Part shown: in pieces, positions 24,542-33,083 of the stretch
Layout: each line of letters opens with the position of its first letter
Numbering within the stretch: position 1 is the stretch's first letter
Source: Pseudobdellovibrionaceae bacterium
GTDB lineage: Bacteria; Bdellovibrionota; Bdellovibrionia; Bdellovibrionales; UBA1609
Length of the DNA stretch: 64,000 bases
Assembly (NCBI GenBank): GCA_023898385.1
Contig: CP060220.1
Location: 3,100,001 to 3,164,000 of the forward strand
Reading direction: 5' to 3'
Position numbers and translations under genes: made by a program
Notes under the pieces: model-generated
What the model was told of the DNA's origin: nothing
The model's database searches: none
Seen by the model: the letters and a program-made list of their open reading frames with translations, nothing else

Positions 24542-25645
24542 ATGTCTAACTCACCTAAGAAAACCCCCTTATACCAACGCCATGTTGAGCATGGCGGTAA
24601 ATTAGTCGAATTTGCCGGATGGATGCTACCTGTGGAGTATGCAGGTCTTCGTCGCGAGCATTTACATGTCAGAGAGAGTGTGGGTTTGTTTGATGTGAGT
24701 CACATGGGTGAAATTCGGGTGAAGGGCGATAAGGCGTTACCGACACTGCAGTGGTTGACGACTAACGATGTGTCGCGCCTCGAGCCGGGTCGGGCCCAAT
24801 ACTCCCTGTTACCCAATGAACAAGGCGGTTTGGTCGACGACATCATTGTGTATTGTCTCGAAAAAAACTCTGACTATTTGGTTTGTGTAAATGCCTCTAA
24901 CACTGAAAAAGATTTTCAGTGGATGCTAAAACACAATCAGGGCGCTGAAATCACCAATGAAAGTCAAAACTGGGGACAGATTGCCGTACAAGGGCCAAAG
25001 GCGATGGCTTTGGTGGCAAAAATTTTTGGTGATGGCGTAAGTGATCTTCCTCGGTTTGCGTTCTTAGATACTGAATTTGAAGGCCAGCCTGCGCTAGTGG
25101 CGCGAACGGGCTACACAGGCGAAAATGGCGTAGAGATATTTGTGGGCTGGGATAGAACAGTCCAATTGTGGAATCGCCTGGTGGCTGACGGTAAAAGCCT
25201 CTCTGTTCAACCCATTGGTTTGGGTGCCCGCGACACTCTCAGAACCGAGATGGGCTATAGCCTTTATGGGCATGAGATTGACGACGCCATTAATCCCTAT
25301 GCCGCGGGCCTTGGTTGGGTGGTGAAAGCCTCCGACAAAGACTTTTTGGGAAAAGGCCCCATGCTTGACGCTAGGGAGCGAGGAATTAAGCGAAAATTGG
25401 TGGGACTAAAGATGCTTGAGTCGGGCATTCCCCGATCGGGCTATCACCTGTTTTCTTTTGACAACAACGAAATTGGCACGGTAACAAGTGGTACGCTTTC
25501 ACCGAGTTTGCAGCAGGGCATCGCATTGGCTTTTGTCGACACGGCTTTTGCCAGCGAAGGTACAGTGCTAGCTGTGCAAATTCGGCAACGGAAGGTGCGG
25601 GCCCAAGTGGTCAAGCTTCCGTTTGTGACACCTAAAGGAGTTTAA
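24542..25645 (+). CDS. gcvT: Glycine cleavage system T-protein (aminomethyltransferase)
   Basis: GcvT transfers the methylene group from the aminomethyl-lipoyl H-protein to THF and releases ammonia. The product has 367 aa, the usual length. Markers: MLPVEYAG, VGLFDVSHMGEI, LEPGRAQYSLL, GGLVDDIIVY, QGPKAMAL, VARTGYTGENGVEI, GLGARDTLRTEMGY and the C-terminal SGIPRSGYHLF. I chose the ATG at 24542 with GAGG just upstream. gcvH follows after 1 base. No glycine riboswitch was recognised in the 200 bases before it. Confidence 0.95.
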   Translation: MSNSPKKTPLYQRHVEHGGKLVEFAGWMLPVEYAGLRREHLHVRESVGLFDVSHMGEIRVKGDKALPTLQWLTTNDVSRLEPGRAQYSLLPNEQGGLVDDIIVYCLEKNSDYLVCVNASNTEKDFQWMLKHNQGAEITNESQNWGQIAVQGPKAMALVAKIFGDGVSDLPRFAFLDTEFEGQPALVARTGYTGENGVEIFVGWDRTVQLWNRLVADGKSLSVQPIGLGARDTLRTEMGYSLYGHEIDDAINPYAAGLGWVVKASDKDFLGKGPMLDARERGIKRKLVGLKMLESGIPRSGYHLFSFDNNEIGTVTSGTLSPSLQQGIALAFVDTAFASEGTVLAVQIRQRKVRAQVVKLPFVTPKGV

Positions 25646-25646
25646 A

Positions 25647-26036
25647 ATGGCGGGTTTTCGCGTTCCAGACGAACCCTATTACACTAAAGACCACGAGTGG
25701 GCCTTGGTGGATGAAAATTTGGTCACCGTAGGTGTCACTGAATATGCTCAAGACTCCTTGGGCGAAATTGTTTATGTGGAGCTGCCTGAGGTCGGGCAGA
25801 AGGTCACCCAAAATGAGCCTTTTGGTGTGGTAGAAAGTGTTAAAGCCGTAAGCGATTTGATGGCTCCGGTGTCTGGCACCGTCATTGAAGTGAACGAAAG
25901 CATCAACGACAATCCCGGAATGATCAACGATGATTCCATGAACGAAGGTTGGTTGGTGAAGATTGAAATGGACACGGAAAAAGAGTTAGCCAACTTGATG
26001 CGTGCACCAGAATATCGAAAATTGATTGAAAAATAA
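25647..26036 (+). CDS. gcvH: Glycine cleavage system H-protein
   Basis: GcvH carries the lipoyl group that shuttles the aminomethyl intermediate between P, T and L proteins. The 129-aa product has the lipoylation site VESVKAVSDLMAPVSG, the Lys lying in the ESVKA turn, and the conserved YTKDHEWALV start and NDNPGMINDDSMNEGWLVKI end. It is cotranscribed with gcvT (1-base gap), while gcvP lies 15 kb away on the other strand. A tRNA gene follows. Confidence 0.96.
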   Translation: MAGFRVPDEPYYTKDHEWALVDENLVTVGVTEYAQDSLGEIVYVELPEVGQKVTQNEPFGVVESVKAVSDLMAPVSGTVIEVNESINDNPGMINDDSMNEGWLVKIEMDTEKELANLMRAPEYRKLIEK

Positions 26037-26105
26037 GTTGTTGCCCACGTGGTGGTGTTGGTAAAACCTTCGGACAGCTTTTTAGACTTTGAAAATAAAA
26101 TAAAT

Positions 26106-26190
26106 GCCCAATTGGTGGAATTGGCAGACACGCTAGACTTAGGATCTAGTGCCGAGAGGCGTGGGGGTTCGACTCCCTCATTGGGCACCA
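26106..26190 (+). tRNA. tRNA-Leu (anticodon UAG)
   Basis: An 85-base tRNA with CCA encoded. The acceptor GCCCAAT (26106-26112) pairs with ATTGGGC (26180-26186). The anticodon stem CTAGA pairs with TCTAG around the loop CTTAGGA, giving anticodon TAG at 26140-26142. A long variable arm (TGCCGAGAGGCGT) marks it as a class II tRNA, and GGTTCGACTCC supplies the T arm. It is followed by a small two-gene nucleotidyltransferase module. Confidence 0.95.
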
Positions 26191-26209
26191 CTTCTTTAAA
26201 GGTTCGCTG

Positions 26210-26416
26210 ATGCGGTCCCCTTTAGATAAATCCAAAAAACAATCAGATAAGCTCACCCGCGGTCAAAAAAATATCTTAATGGCCGATCAAATGTTTAAGG
26301 ATGCCTTCCTTGTTAAGAAGACCCGTTTTTCAAAATTGCACCCTGAGCTTTCGGATGAAGACCTTAACAAAATGACAGCCCAGTATTTTAGGGAACTCAA
26401 CGAAAGAGAGTCCTAA
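26210..26416 (+). CDS. Small hypothetical protein, partner of the nucleotidyltransferase
   Basis: A 68-aa basic protein that I do not recognise (DKSKKQSDKLTRGQKNILMADQ..., LSDEDLNKMTAQYFRELNERES). It starts 20 bases after the tRNA-Leu gene and its stop overlaps the next ATG by one base (TAATG), so the two are translationally coupled. By position it resembles the small partner gene of a toxin-antitoxin-like pair, but nothing in the sequence proves this. Confidence 0.65.
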   Translation: MRSPLDKSKKQSDKLTRGQKNILMADQMFKDAFLVKKTRFSKLHPELSDEDLNKMTAQYFRELNERES

Positions 26417-26964
26417 TGTCCGCTGGGATGCTTGATGTACTTAAAGATGTGACAGATCGTTTAGAACAGGAAAGCATTGAATACTTTCTGGTAGGCTCAA
26501 TGGCCTCTATGTATTATGGTCGCCCTCGATTCACTCAGGATATTGATTTAGTTGTTAGAATTAAGGCAAGACACATTCCTCATTTTGAAAAGCTCTTTCC
26601 CATTGAAGATTACTACTGCCCACCCATAGAAGTGCTTCAAGATGAGGTTAGTCGTAAGGGGAGCTTCAATCTCATCCATCAAGGATCAGGTATTAAAGTG
26701 GACATTATACTTGATGCGGAGACCAGTTTTTCAGCGTCCGAGTTTTCAAGAAAGAAAAAAGTCGAAATGGCTCCGGGAATAGAAGTCTATATTGCTTCGG
26801 CTGAAGACATTATTTTAAAAAAATTAGATTACTATCGTGAAGGGGAATCTGAAAAACATCTCAGCGATATCCGTGAAATCATCATGAGTGAAAAGGTGGA
26901 CAACTCCTATATTGAGGAGTGGTCCTCTCGTATGGGTTTAGAAAAATATTGGGAAAAGGTTTGA
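26416..26964 (+). CDS. Nucleotidyltransferase-fold protein (DUF6036/AbiEii-like)
   Basis: A 182-aa protein with the minimal nucleotidyltransferase signature: VGSMASMYYGRPRFTQDIDL, that is Gly27-Ser28 followed by the metal-binding Asp42-x-Asp44. A third acidic residue is likely in KVDIILDAE. The later ASAEDIILKKLDYYREGESEK is typical of AbiEii/DUF6036-type proteins. Family members often act as toxins or as parts of defence modules that modify tRNA or protein ends. It is preceded by a small coupled gene and lies next to tRNA-Leu, a common site for integration of such modules. Confidence 0.75.
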   Translation: MSAGMLDVLKDVTDRLEQESIEYFLVGSMASMYYGRPRFTQDIDLVVRIKARHIPHFEKLFPIEDYYCPPIEVLQDEVSRKGSFNLIHQGSGIKVDIILDAETSFSASEFSRKKKVEMAPGIEVYIASAEDIILKKLDYYREGESEKHLSDIREIIMSEKVDNSYIEEWSSRMGLEKYWEKV

Positions 26965-27046
26965 TAGGGGAGCGTCAAAACAAAAGTTAAAGAACACTCT
27001 GGTTGAGCGCTACAAGGAGTGATTCAATTTTTTTTCGACTTAGCAT

Positions 27047-27376
27047 TTAGGCCCTCGCCAGAAAATTTTTGTGTACAAAAATGTTTTTTGATCGAAATGC
27101 GTAGGGTGACTCAAGTAGCGCGGAGGCTTTTAGTGATTCAACTCCAGAGACAAACCAAGGCTGTTCCAGTGCTTTGGTGTCATTGGCCCACTTTGGAGCG
27201 GTTAAACCCACTTCTTCGCAAAGTGCGATGACGGTGGCAGCAATCAGGACGTGAATAGAGTGCGGGCATGACCGGTCGGGGTTGAGTGCGAACAGTCGCA
27301 TATCACAGGTTTTTCTAAACTCATCAACCATGTCCATGAGGTGAATCTTCCAAGAATCAACCCCGTCTCTGGCCAC
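27047..27376 (-). CDS. Hypothetical protein
   Basis: A 109-aa protein starting at a GTG with no clear ribosome-binding site. It looks like real coding sequence because of its balanced composition: a helical N-terminal part (MVDEFRKTCDMRLFALNPD), a hydrophobic helix (IHVLIAATVIALCEEVGL), and a C-terminal part (PWFVSGVESLKASALLESPY, then FRSKNIFVH) that resembles short conserved hypothetical proteins seen in several bacteria. I cannot name the family. It is convergent with the nucleotidyltransferase pair. Confidence 0.5.
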   Translation of the reverse strand: MARDGVDSWKIHLMDMVDEFRKTCDMRLFALNPDRSCPHSIHVLIAATVIALCEEVGLTAPKWANDTKALEQPWFVSGVESLKASALLESPYAFRSKNIFVHKNFLARA

Positions 27377-27487
27377 CCGAAAACTAGGTTACACTTTTTG
27401 GGTGAATCTTCCCGTACTTAGGTCTTGTGGAGTTAAAACCCATCGGTTCCGATAAGCGAACAAAGTTCAACTCAGAGAGGGTCAACC

Positions 27488-28090
27488 ATGAATAAAAAAA
27501 TATTGTCCACGCTAGCTATTGCTTTAACCGTACTTGTTGGGTGCACCAGCGACGGCACTTCCACAGAGGCCTCGTCATCTGTTTTTGTAGGCGCGTGGCT
27601 TAAGAACAATTGCGAAGCTCTTGGATCTGTAGGCGGCAAAACGGTCTATGGGAATCAGGTGACCATGTCTATTGCGGCCAGCGTAGTTTATAATGTCTCA
27701 AGGGCATGGGTGGATGATTCATCTTGTACAGCTGATCAAGAGGCCTGGGTTGAAACCATGATTTTCAGCTATGTGACTTCGGCATCTGATTTAGGTTCGG
27801 ACATCTATAATTTTGATTCCACCCTCGCTGGTGGTACGTGGGAAATCAAAACAGCAGACGGAGCCACTGTTTTAAACGGAGCCAGTCAATGTGGGCAAAC
27901 AGATTGGACATCGGGCCAAACCTACGAGCAAGAAAGCAGAGGCTGTTTTGACAGCATGCCTATTGGTACGGTGTTTTACAGCATAGGCCAAGTTTCAGGA
28001 ACAACTTTGACCTTTGCAGACAGTCCATCAACATCGGAGTCCACGCGCCCAACGGCATTGGGAACGGACGAGGTCTTTCAGAAGCAATAA
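27488..28090 (+). CDS. Hypothetical lipoprotein
   Basis: A 200-aa predicted lipoprotein: MNKKILSTLAIALTVLVGC gives a signal peptide with the lipobox LVGC (Cys19). The mature part is rich in Ser, Thr and Gly and has several Cys residues; GAWLKNNCEALGSVGGKT, a central IFSYVTSASDLGSDIYNF and SIGQVSGTTLTFADSP suggest a lipocalin-like or small beta-sandwich domain, though no family is recognised. GAGAGGG precedes the ATG. Confidence 0.7.
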   Translation: MNKKILSTLAIALTVLVGCTSDGTSTEASSSVFVGAWLKNNCEALGSVGGKTVYGNQVTMSIAASVVYNVSRAWVDDSSCTADQEAWVETMIFSYVTSASDLGSDIYNFDSTLAGGTWEIKTADGATVLNGASQCGQTDWTSGQTYEQESRGCFDSMPIGTVFYSIGQVSGTTLTFADSPSTSESTRPTALGTDEVFQKQ

Positions 28091-28203
28091 CAAAGCATTC
28101 ACATTCATTTGTTGCCCTTGGGTTTGACCGCGCTATAGACTGATCAACGGTTGGCGGCCGTAGATGCCTGTGGCGTAGAGTTAAAAAATCAAGGGGGACA
28201 AAA

Positions 28204-28551
28204 ATGAAGAACTTTCCAGCTCAATATAAGGAACTCAATGTATGGATGGAAAAGCTGGGCATGGCCCTACCAGGCCCAATGGCAGGCTTTGCCCAGCTCC
28301 ATGAAAAAACCCTTGAGAAGGGCGCACTGGATTCAAAAACAAAAGAACTTATTGCCCTTGGCATTGCGATCACTGTGCGATGTGATGGGTGTATAGCGTA
28401 CCATGTTCACGACGCGATGAAATCCGGCGCTTCCGAAAAAGAGATTGCTGAAACAGTCAGTGTTGCCATCCTGATGGGTGGCGGGCCTTCAGTGGTTTAT
28501 GGCATTGAGGCCATGCAAGCCGTGCAACAATACAATGAAGTGGGATTGTAG
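28204..28551 (+). CDS. Carboxymuconolactone decarboxylase / AhpD-like protein
   Basis: A 115-aa protein of the CMD/AhpD family. The CDGCIAYHVHDAMKSGAS stretch has the AhpD redox motif Cys60-x-x-Cys63 followed by the conserved His. The C-terminal AVLMGGGPSVVYGIEAM-like helix completes the fold. In AhpD the CxxC pair works as a peroxidase or reductant of AhpC; many single-domain members have unknown substrates. GGGGG lies before the ATG. It is a single gene, not obviously in an operon. Confidence 0.88.
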   Translation: MKNFPAQYKELNVWMEKLGMALPGPMAGFAQLHEKTLEKGALDSKTKELIALGIAITVRCDGCIAYHVHDAMKSGASEKEIAETVSVAILMGGGPSVVYGIEAMQAVQQYNEVGL

Positions 28552-28557
28552 TCTGAC

Positions 28558-28812
28558 CTAAATGTTTGTTTCTGGCGGACGGGGTGTTGTTGGGCCTTTT
28601 GGAGTCTTTTGTTTTGTCGGCTGAGTACCATCAGCATCGATAGTTCGTGCGGACTCAAAATCAAAGGCCTCTGGGAGTGAGGCCATCTGTTGGGCTTCTA
28701 ATTTCAGGCGTCGGCGTTTCCATAGTTGGGCATGGTTAAATCGGCCAATTCGGTCCGCAGCCGAGGCGTAGGTGGGGGCGGGAAATAGTTCAGTCCACTG
28801 TAAATCGCTCAT
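28558..28812 (-). CDS. Hypothetical protein
   Basis: An 84-aa soluble protein that I do not recognise. The start at 28812 is preferred because AGGAG lies 8 bases upstream; the open frame extends to 28863. It contains the helical segment RFNHAQLWKRRRLKLEAQQM and a proline- and lysine-rich tail (TKQKTPKGPTTPRPPETNI). It meets the AhpD-like gene tail to tail. Confidence 0.55.
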   Translation of the reverse strand: MSDLQWTELFPAPTYASAADRIGRFNHAQLWKRRRLKLEAQQMASLPEAFDFESARTIDADGTQPTKQKTPKGPTTPRPPETNI

Positions 28813-28902
28813 TCCAGAACTCCTTTTTGCACCGCTTCTATGCTGTGATGCAATGCGTGGCAAGTGGTTCCGGGCCGAATGAAGATTTTTTCACGTATCT
28901 AA

Positions 28903-29844
28903 CTAGATCGCATTAGTGAATCTTACCAGCTGTGCGGCCAGGGAGGCATCGAAACTGGCGTGGCCAGCATCGGGCACAATGGTCAGCTGAGATTTTGGCA
29001 GGGCCTTATGCAGGTCCCAGGCGCTTCGAACCGGGGTGATCACGTCATACCGGCCCTGGGCAATATTGCATGGGATGTCCGCAATGGGCTGCACATTCTC
29101 CAAAATCCAGTTGTCCGATTCGAAAAACATCTTGTTCTTAAAATAGTGGGGCCCAATGCTGCCAAAGCTTCGATAAATTCGGGGATCATCAAACGCTTTG
29201 ATCAACTGAGGATCTGGAAGAAGTTTGGCCAGGCTCAGTTCCCACATGGTCCAGGATCGCATGGCCGCCAGGCGAACCTCTTCATCAGAGTCGGTGATGC
29301 GCTTGTGATAGGCATCAACAAGGTTTCCCTGTTCATTCAATGGGACATGATTTTTAAAAGTCTCAAACTTATCTGGATAAATCTCACTGGCCCCATATTG
29401 ATAGAGCCATTTTACCTCAAAGTCGCGGCCCAAAAATATACCCCGAAGCTGCAATGTCAAAACACGATCTGGATGTTTGATGGCATAGACCAGCGCCAAG
29501 GTGCTGCCCCAACTTCCGCCGAACACATGCCATTTTTCAATGCCCAGATGTTCTCGTAAACACTCGATATCATCGACGAGATTCCAGGTGGTGTTCTCTT
29601 TAAGCTCGCTATTGGGACGGCTCTTACCTGCACCCCGTTGGTCAAAAAGCACCACATGAAATTTTTTTGGATCAAAAAATTGCCTGTATTCATTAACGAT
29701 ACCGGCCCCAGGGCCACCGTGTAGAAAAACAATGGGAATGCCGTCTTTATTGCCCACTTGTTCGTAGTAAAGAGAGTGCAAGTCTGAAACTTTCAAATGT
29801 CCTACAAAAAATGGGTCGGTGATTTTATGGATGCTACTATTCAC
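28903..29844 (-). CDS. pip: Proline iminopeptidase (alpha/beta hydrolase)
   Basis: A 313-aa peptidase of family S33 that removes N-terminal proline. Seen here: HGGPGAG (oxyanion hole), LFDQRGAGKS, the nucleophile elbow GGSWGSTLAL with the catalytic Ser, and the C-terminal VPDAGHASFD with the catalytic His; the Asp lies in GRYDVITP. The length fits the family. It starts at GTG and lies 11 bases downstream of ugd on the same strand. In a proteolytic predator it could serve peptide use, but that is inference. Confidence 0.9.
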   Translation of the reverse strand: MNSSIHKITDPFFVGHLKVSDLHSLYYEQVGNKDGIPIVFLHGGPGAGIVNEYRQFFDPKKFHVVLFDQRGAGKSRPNSELKENTTWNLVDDIECLREHLGIEKWHVFGGSWGSTLALVYAIKHPDRVLTLQLRGIFLGRDFEVKWLYQYGASEIYPDKFETFKNHVPLNEQGNLVDAYHKRITDSDEEVRLAAMRSWTMWELSLAKLLPDPQLIKAFDDPRIYRSFGSIGPHYFKNKMFFESDNWILENVQPIADIPCNIAQGRYDVITPVRSAWDLHKALPKSQLTIVPDAGHASFDASLAAQLVRFTNAI

Positions 29845-29855
29845 ATTGCGCCTTT

Positions 29856-31154
29856 TTATGACTGCTGTCCAATTCCGTAATATTCAAATCCGGCTTCCTT
29901 CATCGTCGACGGATCAAACAAGTTACGGCCATCAAACAGGATGGGGTTTTTCATAAGTTTTTTAAGTTCGGTAAAATCAGGAGCTTTGAATTCATTCCAT
30001 TCGGTGACCAAAACCAGGGCGTCAGCATCTTTTGCGGCCTCCATGGCTGTGGCTGCCACAGTAAATTCGACCTCACAAGCGGCTTGGGCGTTTTCGCTGG
30101 CCACGGGATCATAGGCCACCACCTCGGCACCCTTTTCAACCAGGCTTTTTATCAACTGCAATGAAGGGGCTCTCCGAACATCATCTGTGCGGGGCTTAAA
30201 GCTCAAGCCCCACAGTGCGACCTTTAAACCCTTTAAACTGCCGAACCTTTCAAACAACCGCTCTGCCAAAATGGCTTTTTGGCGCTCGTTCACATCATCA
30301 GCTGCTTGCAATAAAAGTAAGTCAAGTCCGTGAGTTTTACCCGTCTGAATCAGGGCTCGTACATCTTTAGGAAAGCAGCTACCGCCATAGCCAAGTCCCG
30401 GATAGAAAAACGCCGGATTAATTCGATTGTCCGAGGTGAACCCTTTGCGAACCTCAAAAATATTCGCGCCCAATTTGTCTGCCAGCAATGAAAGTTCGTT
30501 TATAAAACTGATTTTCATCGCCAGAAAAGAATTAGCTGCGTACTTGGTCATTTCCGCTGAGGTGTTATCCATAAAATAAATGGGTGCATTGCTGTTTTTT
30601 AAAAAAGGCTCGTAAAGTTTCTGCATTAAATCCCGAGCACCTTGGCTCTTACAGCCAATCACCACCCGGTCGGGATGTAAAAAGTCGTTCACCGCCTCAC
30701 CTTGTCGCAGAAACTCGGGGTTATTTACAATTTCAATTTCTGCACTGGCATGATCCCGGCAAAAGGCTTCGCATTCTTTGGCCGTACCGATGGGCACGGT
30801 GCTTTTCAAGACCACGTATTTCTTTTTTGTGGCACTTTTGCAGATTTCTTTGAGTACATGAAAAGTGGCCGTCATATCAGCACTGCCGTCAGGCATCTCT
30901 GGAGTGCCTACTGCGATAAATACTAGATCTGATTTTTGCACGGCCTCAGCAATGCTACCAGTAAATGCCATCCGTGCAAAATTACGCTGAAAAAGATCGT
31001 TAAGACCTGGTTCATAAAAGGGGAGTTTTTTATCTTTAAGTTTATTTAGTTTTTCTGGATTAGAATCTACACAAGTTAACTCATTGCCGGCATCTGCAAA
31101 ACAAACACTCGCCACCAGGCCCACGTAACCTGTTCCAATAACTCCCACTCTCAT
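29856..31154 (-). CDS. ugd: UDP-glucose 6-dehydrogenase
   Basis: Oxidises UDP-glucose to UDP-glucuronate with NAD. The 432-aa product has the N-terminal Rossmann start MRVGVIGTGYVGLV, FAVGTP-type motif (FIAVGTPEMPDGSADM), VVLKSTVPIGT, NPEFLRQGEAVNDFLHPDR, the AAADV-like KYAANSFLAMKISFINE with the active-site Lys, and the catalytic Cys in GLGYGGSCFPKD. The C-terminal WGLSFKPRTDDVRRAPS is also typical. GGGAG precedes the ATG. It likely supplies sugar for polysaccharide or LPS. Confidence 0.95.
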   Translation of the reverse strand: MRVGVIGTGYVGLVASVCFADAGNELTCVDSNPEKLNKLKDKKLPFYEPGLNDLFQRNFARMAFTGSIAEAVQKSDLVFIAVGTPEMPDGSADMTATFHVLKEICKSATKKKYVVLKSTVPIGTAKECEAFCRDHASAEIEIVNNPEFLRQGEAVNDFLHPDRVVIGCKSQGARDLMQKLYEPFLKNSNAPIYFMDNTSAEMTKYAANSFLAMKISFINELSLLADKLGANIFEVRKGFTSDNRINPAFFYPGLGYGGSCFPKDVRALIQTGKTHGLDLLLLQAADDVNERQKAILAERLFERFGSLKGLKVALWGLSFKPRTDDVRRAPSLQLIKSLVEKGAEVVAYDPVASENAQAACEVEFTVAATAMEAAKDADALVLVTEWNEFKAPDFTELKKLMKNPILFDGRNLFDPSTMKEAGFEYYGIGQQS

Positions 31155-31321
31155 TTGCTATCTCCCTCGGAAAAAACCACCTTGCAACAAAAGCTATCAC
31201 AGAGCGGCATAGGGGTCTACCAAAGAGCCGAACAGTCTCACAATGTTTAAATATCAACAAATCTTGTTTTCAACCGTGAAAAATGACGTGGGTTGTGTGC
31301 AACAGAATGTTGCAGGGCGGT

Positions 31322-31351
31322 AGTTGTCGTTGTTGCTGGGAGCAGACAACT
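31322..31351 (+). promoter_or_regulatory. Inverted repeat just upstream of the SRAP gene
   Basis: AGTTGTC at 31322-31328 pairs with GACAACT at 31345-31351, with TGCT and AGCA pairing further inside. It lies 16 bases before the SRAP start and could be an operator or a hairpin in the mRNA leader. No ribosome-binding site is visible before the ATG at 31368. Confidence 0.35.
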
Positions 31352-31367
31352 TAGCTAGCCTATCGAC

Positions 31368-32027
31368 ATGTGTGCGCAGTTCATTGTTAAAGGACACCTT
31401 AAGGATCTTGAAAAATTTTACGGAATAAGTGTGCCAGAGACTTGGTCGAAATCAGTGAATGTGCGAGTTCTTCCCCACCAACAAGCGCCAGTGATTGTGG
31501 CTAGTGGTGAAGCCTTGAATCTTGTATCTATGAGTTTTTCATTGATCCCCTCGTGGTCAAAAACGCGTCGAGTTAAGTTTGCCACACACAATGCTCGATT
31601 AGAAACGGTGGCTGAAAAGCCCACTTGGCGACGGCCTTTTGCTGAGGCCCACTGTGTGGTGCCAATGACATTCTTTGTCGAGCCTATCTATACCGGAGAA
31701 TATGCTGGGCACATGGTGGCATTTTCAGAAAAACAAGAAGCTTTTCTACTGGCAGCTGGTGTATGGGATAGTTGGGTGGATCCAGAGACGGGGGAAGTTT
31801 TAGATTCTTTTGCCATTCTTACGGATACGCCAAACGAATTTGTTGCCCACACAGGCCATGATCGAATGCCGTTGTTTCTTGATCCATCGCATGTACCGCT
31901 GTGGTTAAAGGCAAAGGATAAGGCGCCCGGTGATTGGCTGAGCTTTTTAAAAGCTCATAGGGCGACATTGGGGATGAAGGTCAAAAAGGATCGAGCCATG
32001 CGCCCGGGGTGGGAAAAGCGGGCGTAG
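31368..32027 (+). CDS. SOS response-associated peptidase (SRAP, YedK/HMCES-like)
   Basis: A 219-aa protein of the SRAP family, which forms a covalent thiazolidine link with abasic sites in single-stranded DNA and shields them. The catalytic Cys is Cys2, exposed after removal of the start Met (MCAQF). The other family residues are visible: Asn in THNARLETVAEKPTW, Glu in MTFFVEP, and His in GHDRMPLFL. The MCAQ start differs from the common MCGR. The start is fixed by the need for Cys2; there is no clear ribosome-binding site. Confidence 0.88.
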   Translation: MCAQFIVKGHLKDLEKFYGISVPETWSKSVNVRVLPHQQAPVIVASGEALNLVSMSFSLIPSWSKTRRVKFATHNARLETVAEKPTWRRPFAEAHCVVPMTFFVEPIYTGEYAGHMVAFSEKQEAFLLAAGVWDSWVDPETGEVLDSFAILTDTPNEFVAHTGHDRMPLFLDPSHVPLWLKAKDKAPGDWLSFLKAHRATLGMKVKKDRAMRPGWEKRA

Positions 32028-32052
32028 GTCCATGCACAATTGAGGGGGGAAA

Positions 32053-33024
32053 ATGTTAGTTAAAAATTTATTGAGTTTTGTTTTTGTGGGGCTTGCTTCC
32101 ACCCAGATGGCCGTGGCTTCCATTGATGCCGATACGATTTACGATGGACACCGGGTTGAGCCACAAAGCCTAGATAGTGTGATCGAAAAGATTCAGCCAG
32201 GAACTGTGGTGGTGCTCAGTGAATACCACGACTCTGTGGATCACCATAAAAAACAAGCATTGTTTTTACATCGGCTGGCCGAGGCTGGGTTTAACGTTAG
32301 CGTGGGTATGGAATTCATCGGCTACCCTTTTCAAAAACAGGTCGATGATTTCTTGGCTTCAAAAATCACTGAAGACGAGTTTTTAAAAGCCATTTTGTGG
32401 CCCGGAAACCCCTTCGAATTTTATCGTGAATTGGTGTTATTTCCGGCCCATCATTCGGGGCGAACCCTCGGGTTAAATGCCCCACAGTGGTTATCTAGAA
32501 AAATCAGTCAAGGGGGTTTTGAATCACTAACTCCTGAAGAGAAAGAATTCATGCCTCCTAATTTTGAGATGGGAAATGATCTCTATTATGAGCGGTTCAA
32601 AGAAGCTGTGGGGGGGCATGGTGCCGCTGCCGATGATGAGATTAAAGCCGAAGTGGCCATCAATGAAGAACCTTTTGATGATGGAATAAAATTGCACTCT
32701 CAAATGGTGAAGCACTCAAAAAATGAGGATGATAGACTTTATCGCTATTTCATGGCGCAAAGCCTTTGGGATGACACCATGGCATGGCAGGCCTCCTCTT
32801 ACATAAATGAAAATCCGGATCAAGTGCTAGTGATTATTGTGGGAGACTTTCATAATGTCTATGGGGGTGGATTGCCCGATCGCCTCGTCGCTCGTGGTGT
32901 CCAACAGCTTTTGACGATCTCACAAACTCGCCTCTTTGATGATTCAAAGGCTGACAATTTTGCCAAAGTAGCCCCGCATCCCCGTTATGGTAATCGGGCT
33001 GATTATGTTTGGGTTTCAGAGTAA
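32053..33024 (+). CDS. ChaN-like haem-binding/DUF399 family exported protein
   Basis: A 323-aa exported protein with a signal peptide (MLVKNLLSFVFVGLASTQMAVAS). The core has the ChaN pattern: VVVLSEYHDSVDHHKKQ near the start, VSVGMEFIGYPFQKQVDDF, then TLGLNAPQWLSRKISQGG, and later the helix MAQSLWDDTMAWQAS with VLVIIVGDFHNVYGGGLPDR. ChaN binds haem on the periplasmic side in some bacteria. GGGGGG lies just before the ATG. It could be tied to haem gathering, but the real substrate is unknown. Confidence 0.82.
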   Translation: MLVKNLLSFVFVGLASTQMAVASIDADTIYDGHRVEPQSLDSVIEKIQPGTVVVLSEYHDSVDHHKKQALFLHRLAEAGFNVSVGMEFIGYPFQKQVDDFLASKITEDEFLKAILWPGNPFEFYRELVLFPAHHSGRTLGLNAPQWLSRKISQGGFESLTPEEKEFMPPNFEMGNDLYYERFKEAVGGHGAAADDEIKAEVAINEEPFDDGIKLHSQMVKHSKNEDDRLYRYFMAQSLWDDTMAWQASSYINENPDQVLVIIVGDFHNVYGGGLPDRLVARGVQQLLTISQTRLFDDSKADNFAKVAPHPRYGNRADYVWVSE

Positions 33025-33035
33025 GCGTAGATAGT

Positions 33036-33082
33036 CTGAAAGCGGCACCTGTTTGAGCCAGAGCACTCACTGTCGCTTTCAG
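33036..33082. other. Inverted repeat between convergent genes
   Basis: CTGAAAGCG at 33036-33044 pairs with CGCTTTCAG at 33074-33082 around a 29-base loop, between the ChaN-like gene and the kinase-like gene. There is no T-run. The right half belongs to a 17-base sequence that recurs, with one change, at the end of the HU/IHF gene (46093-46109). Confidence 0.5.
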
Positions 33083-33083
33083 G

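Noticed and set aside
27420..27460. Sigma-28 promoter before the lipoprotein gene (TCCGATAA near 27452)
   Set aside because: The -10-like sequence fits well, but the nearest TAAA is only about 10 bases away and the right -35 position holds no match.
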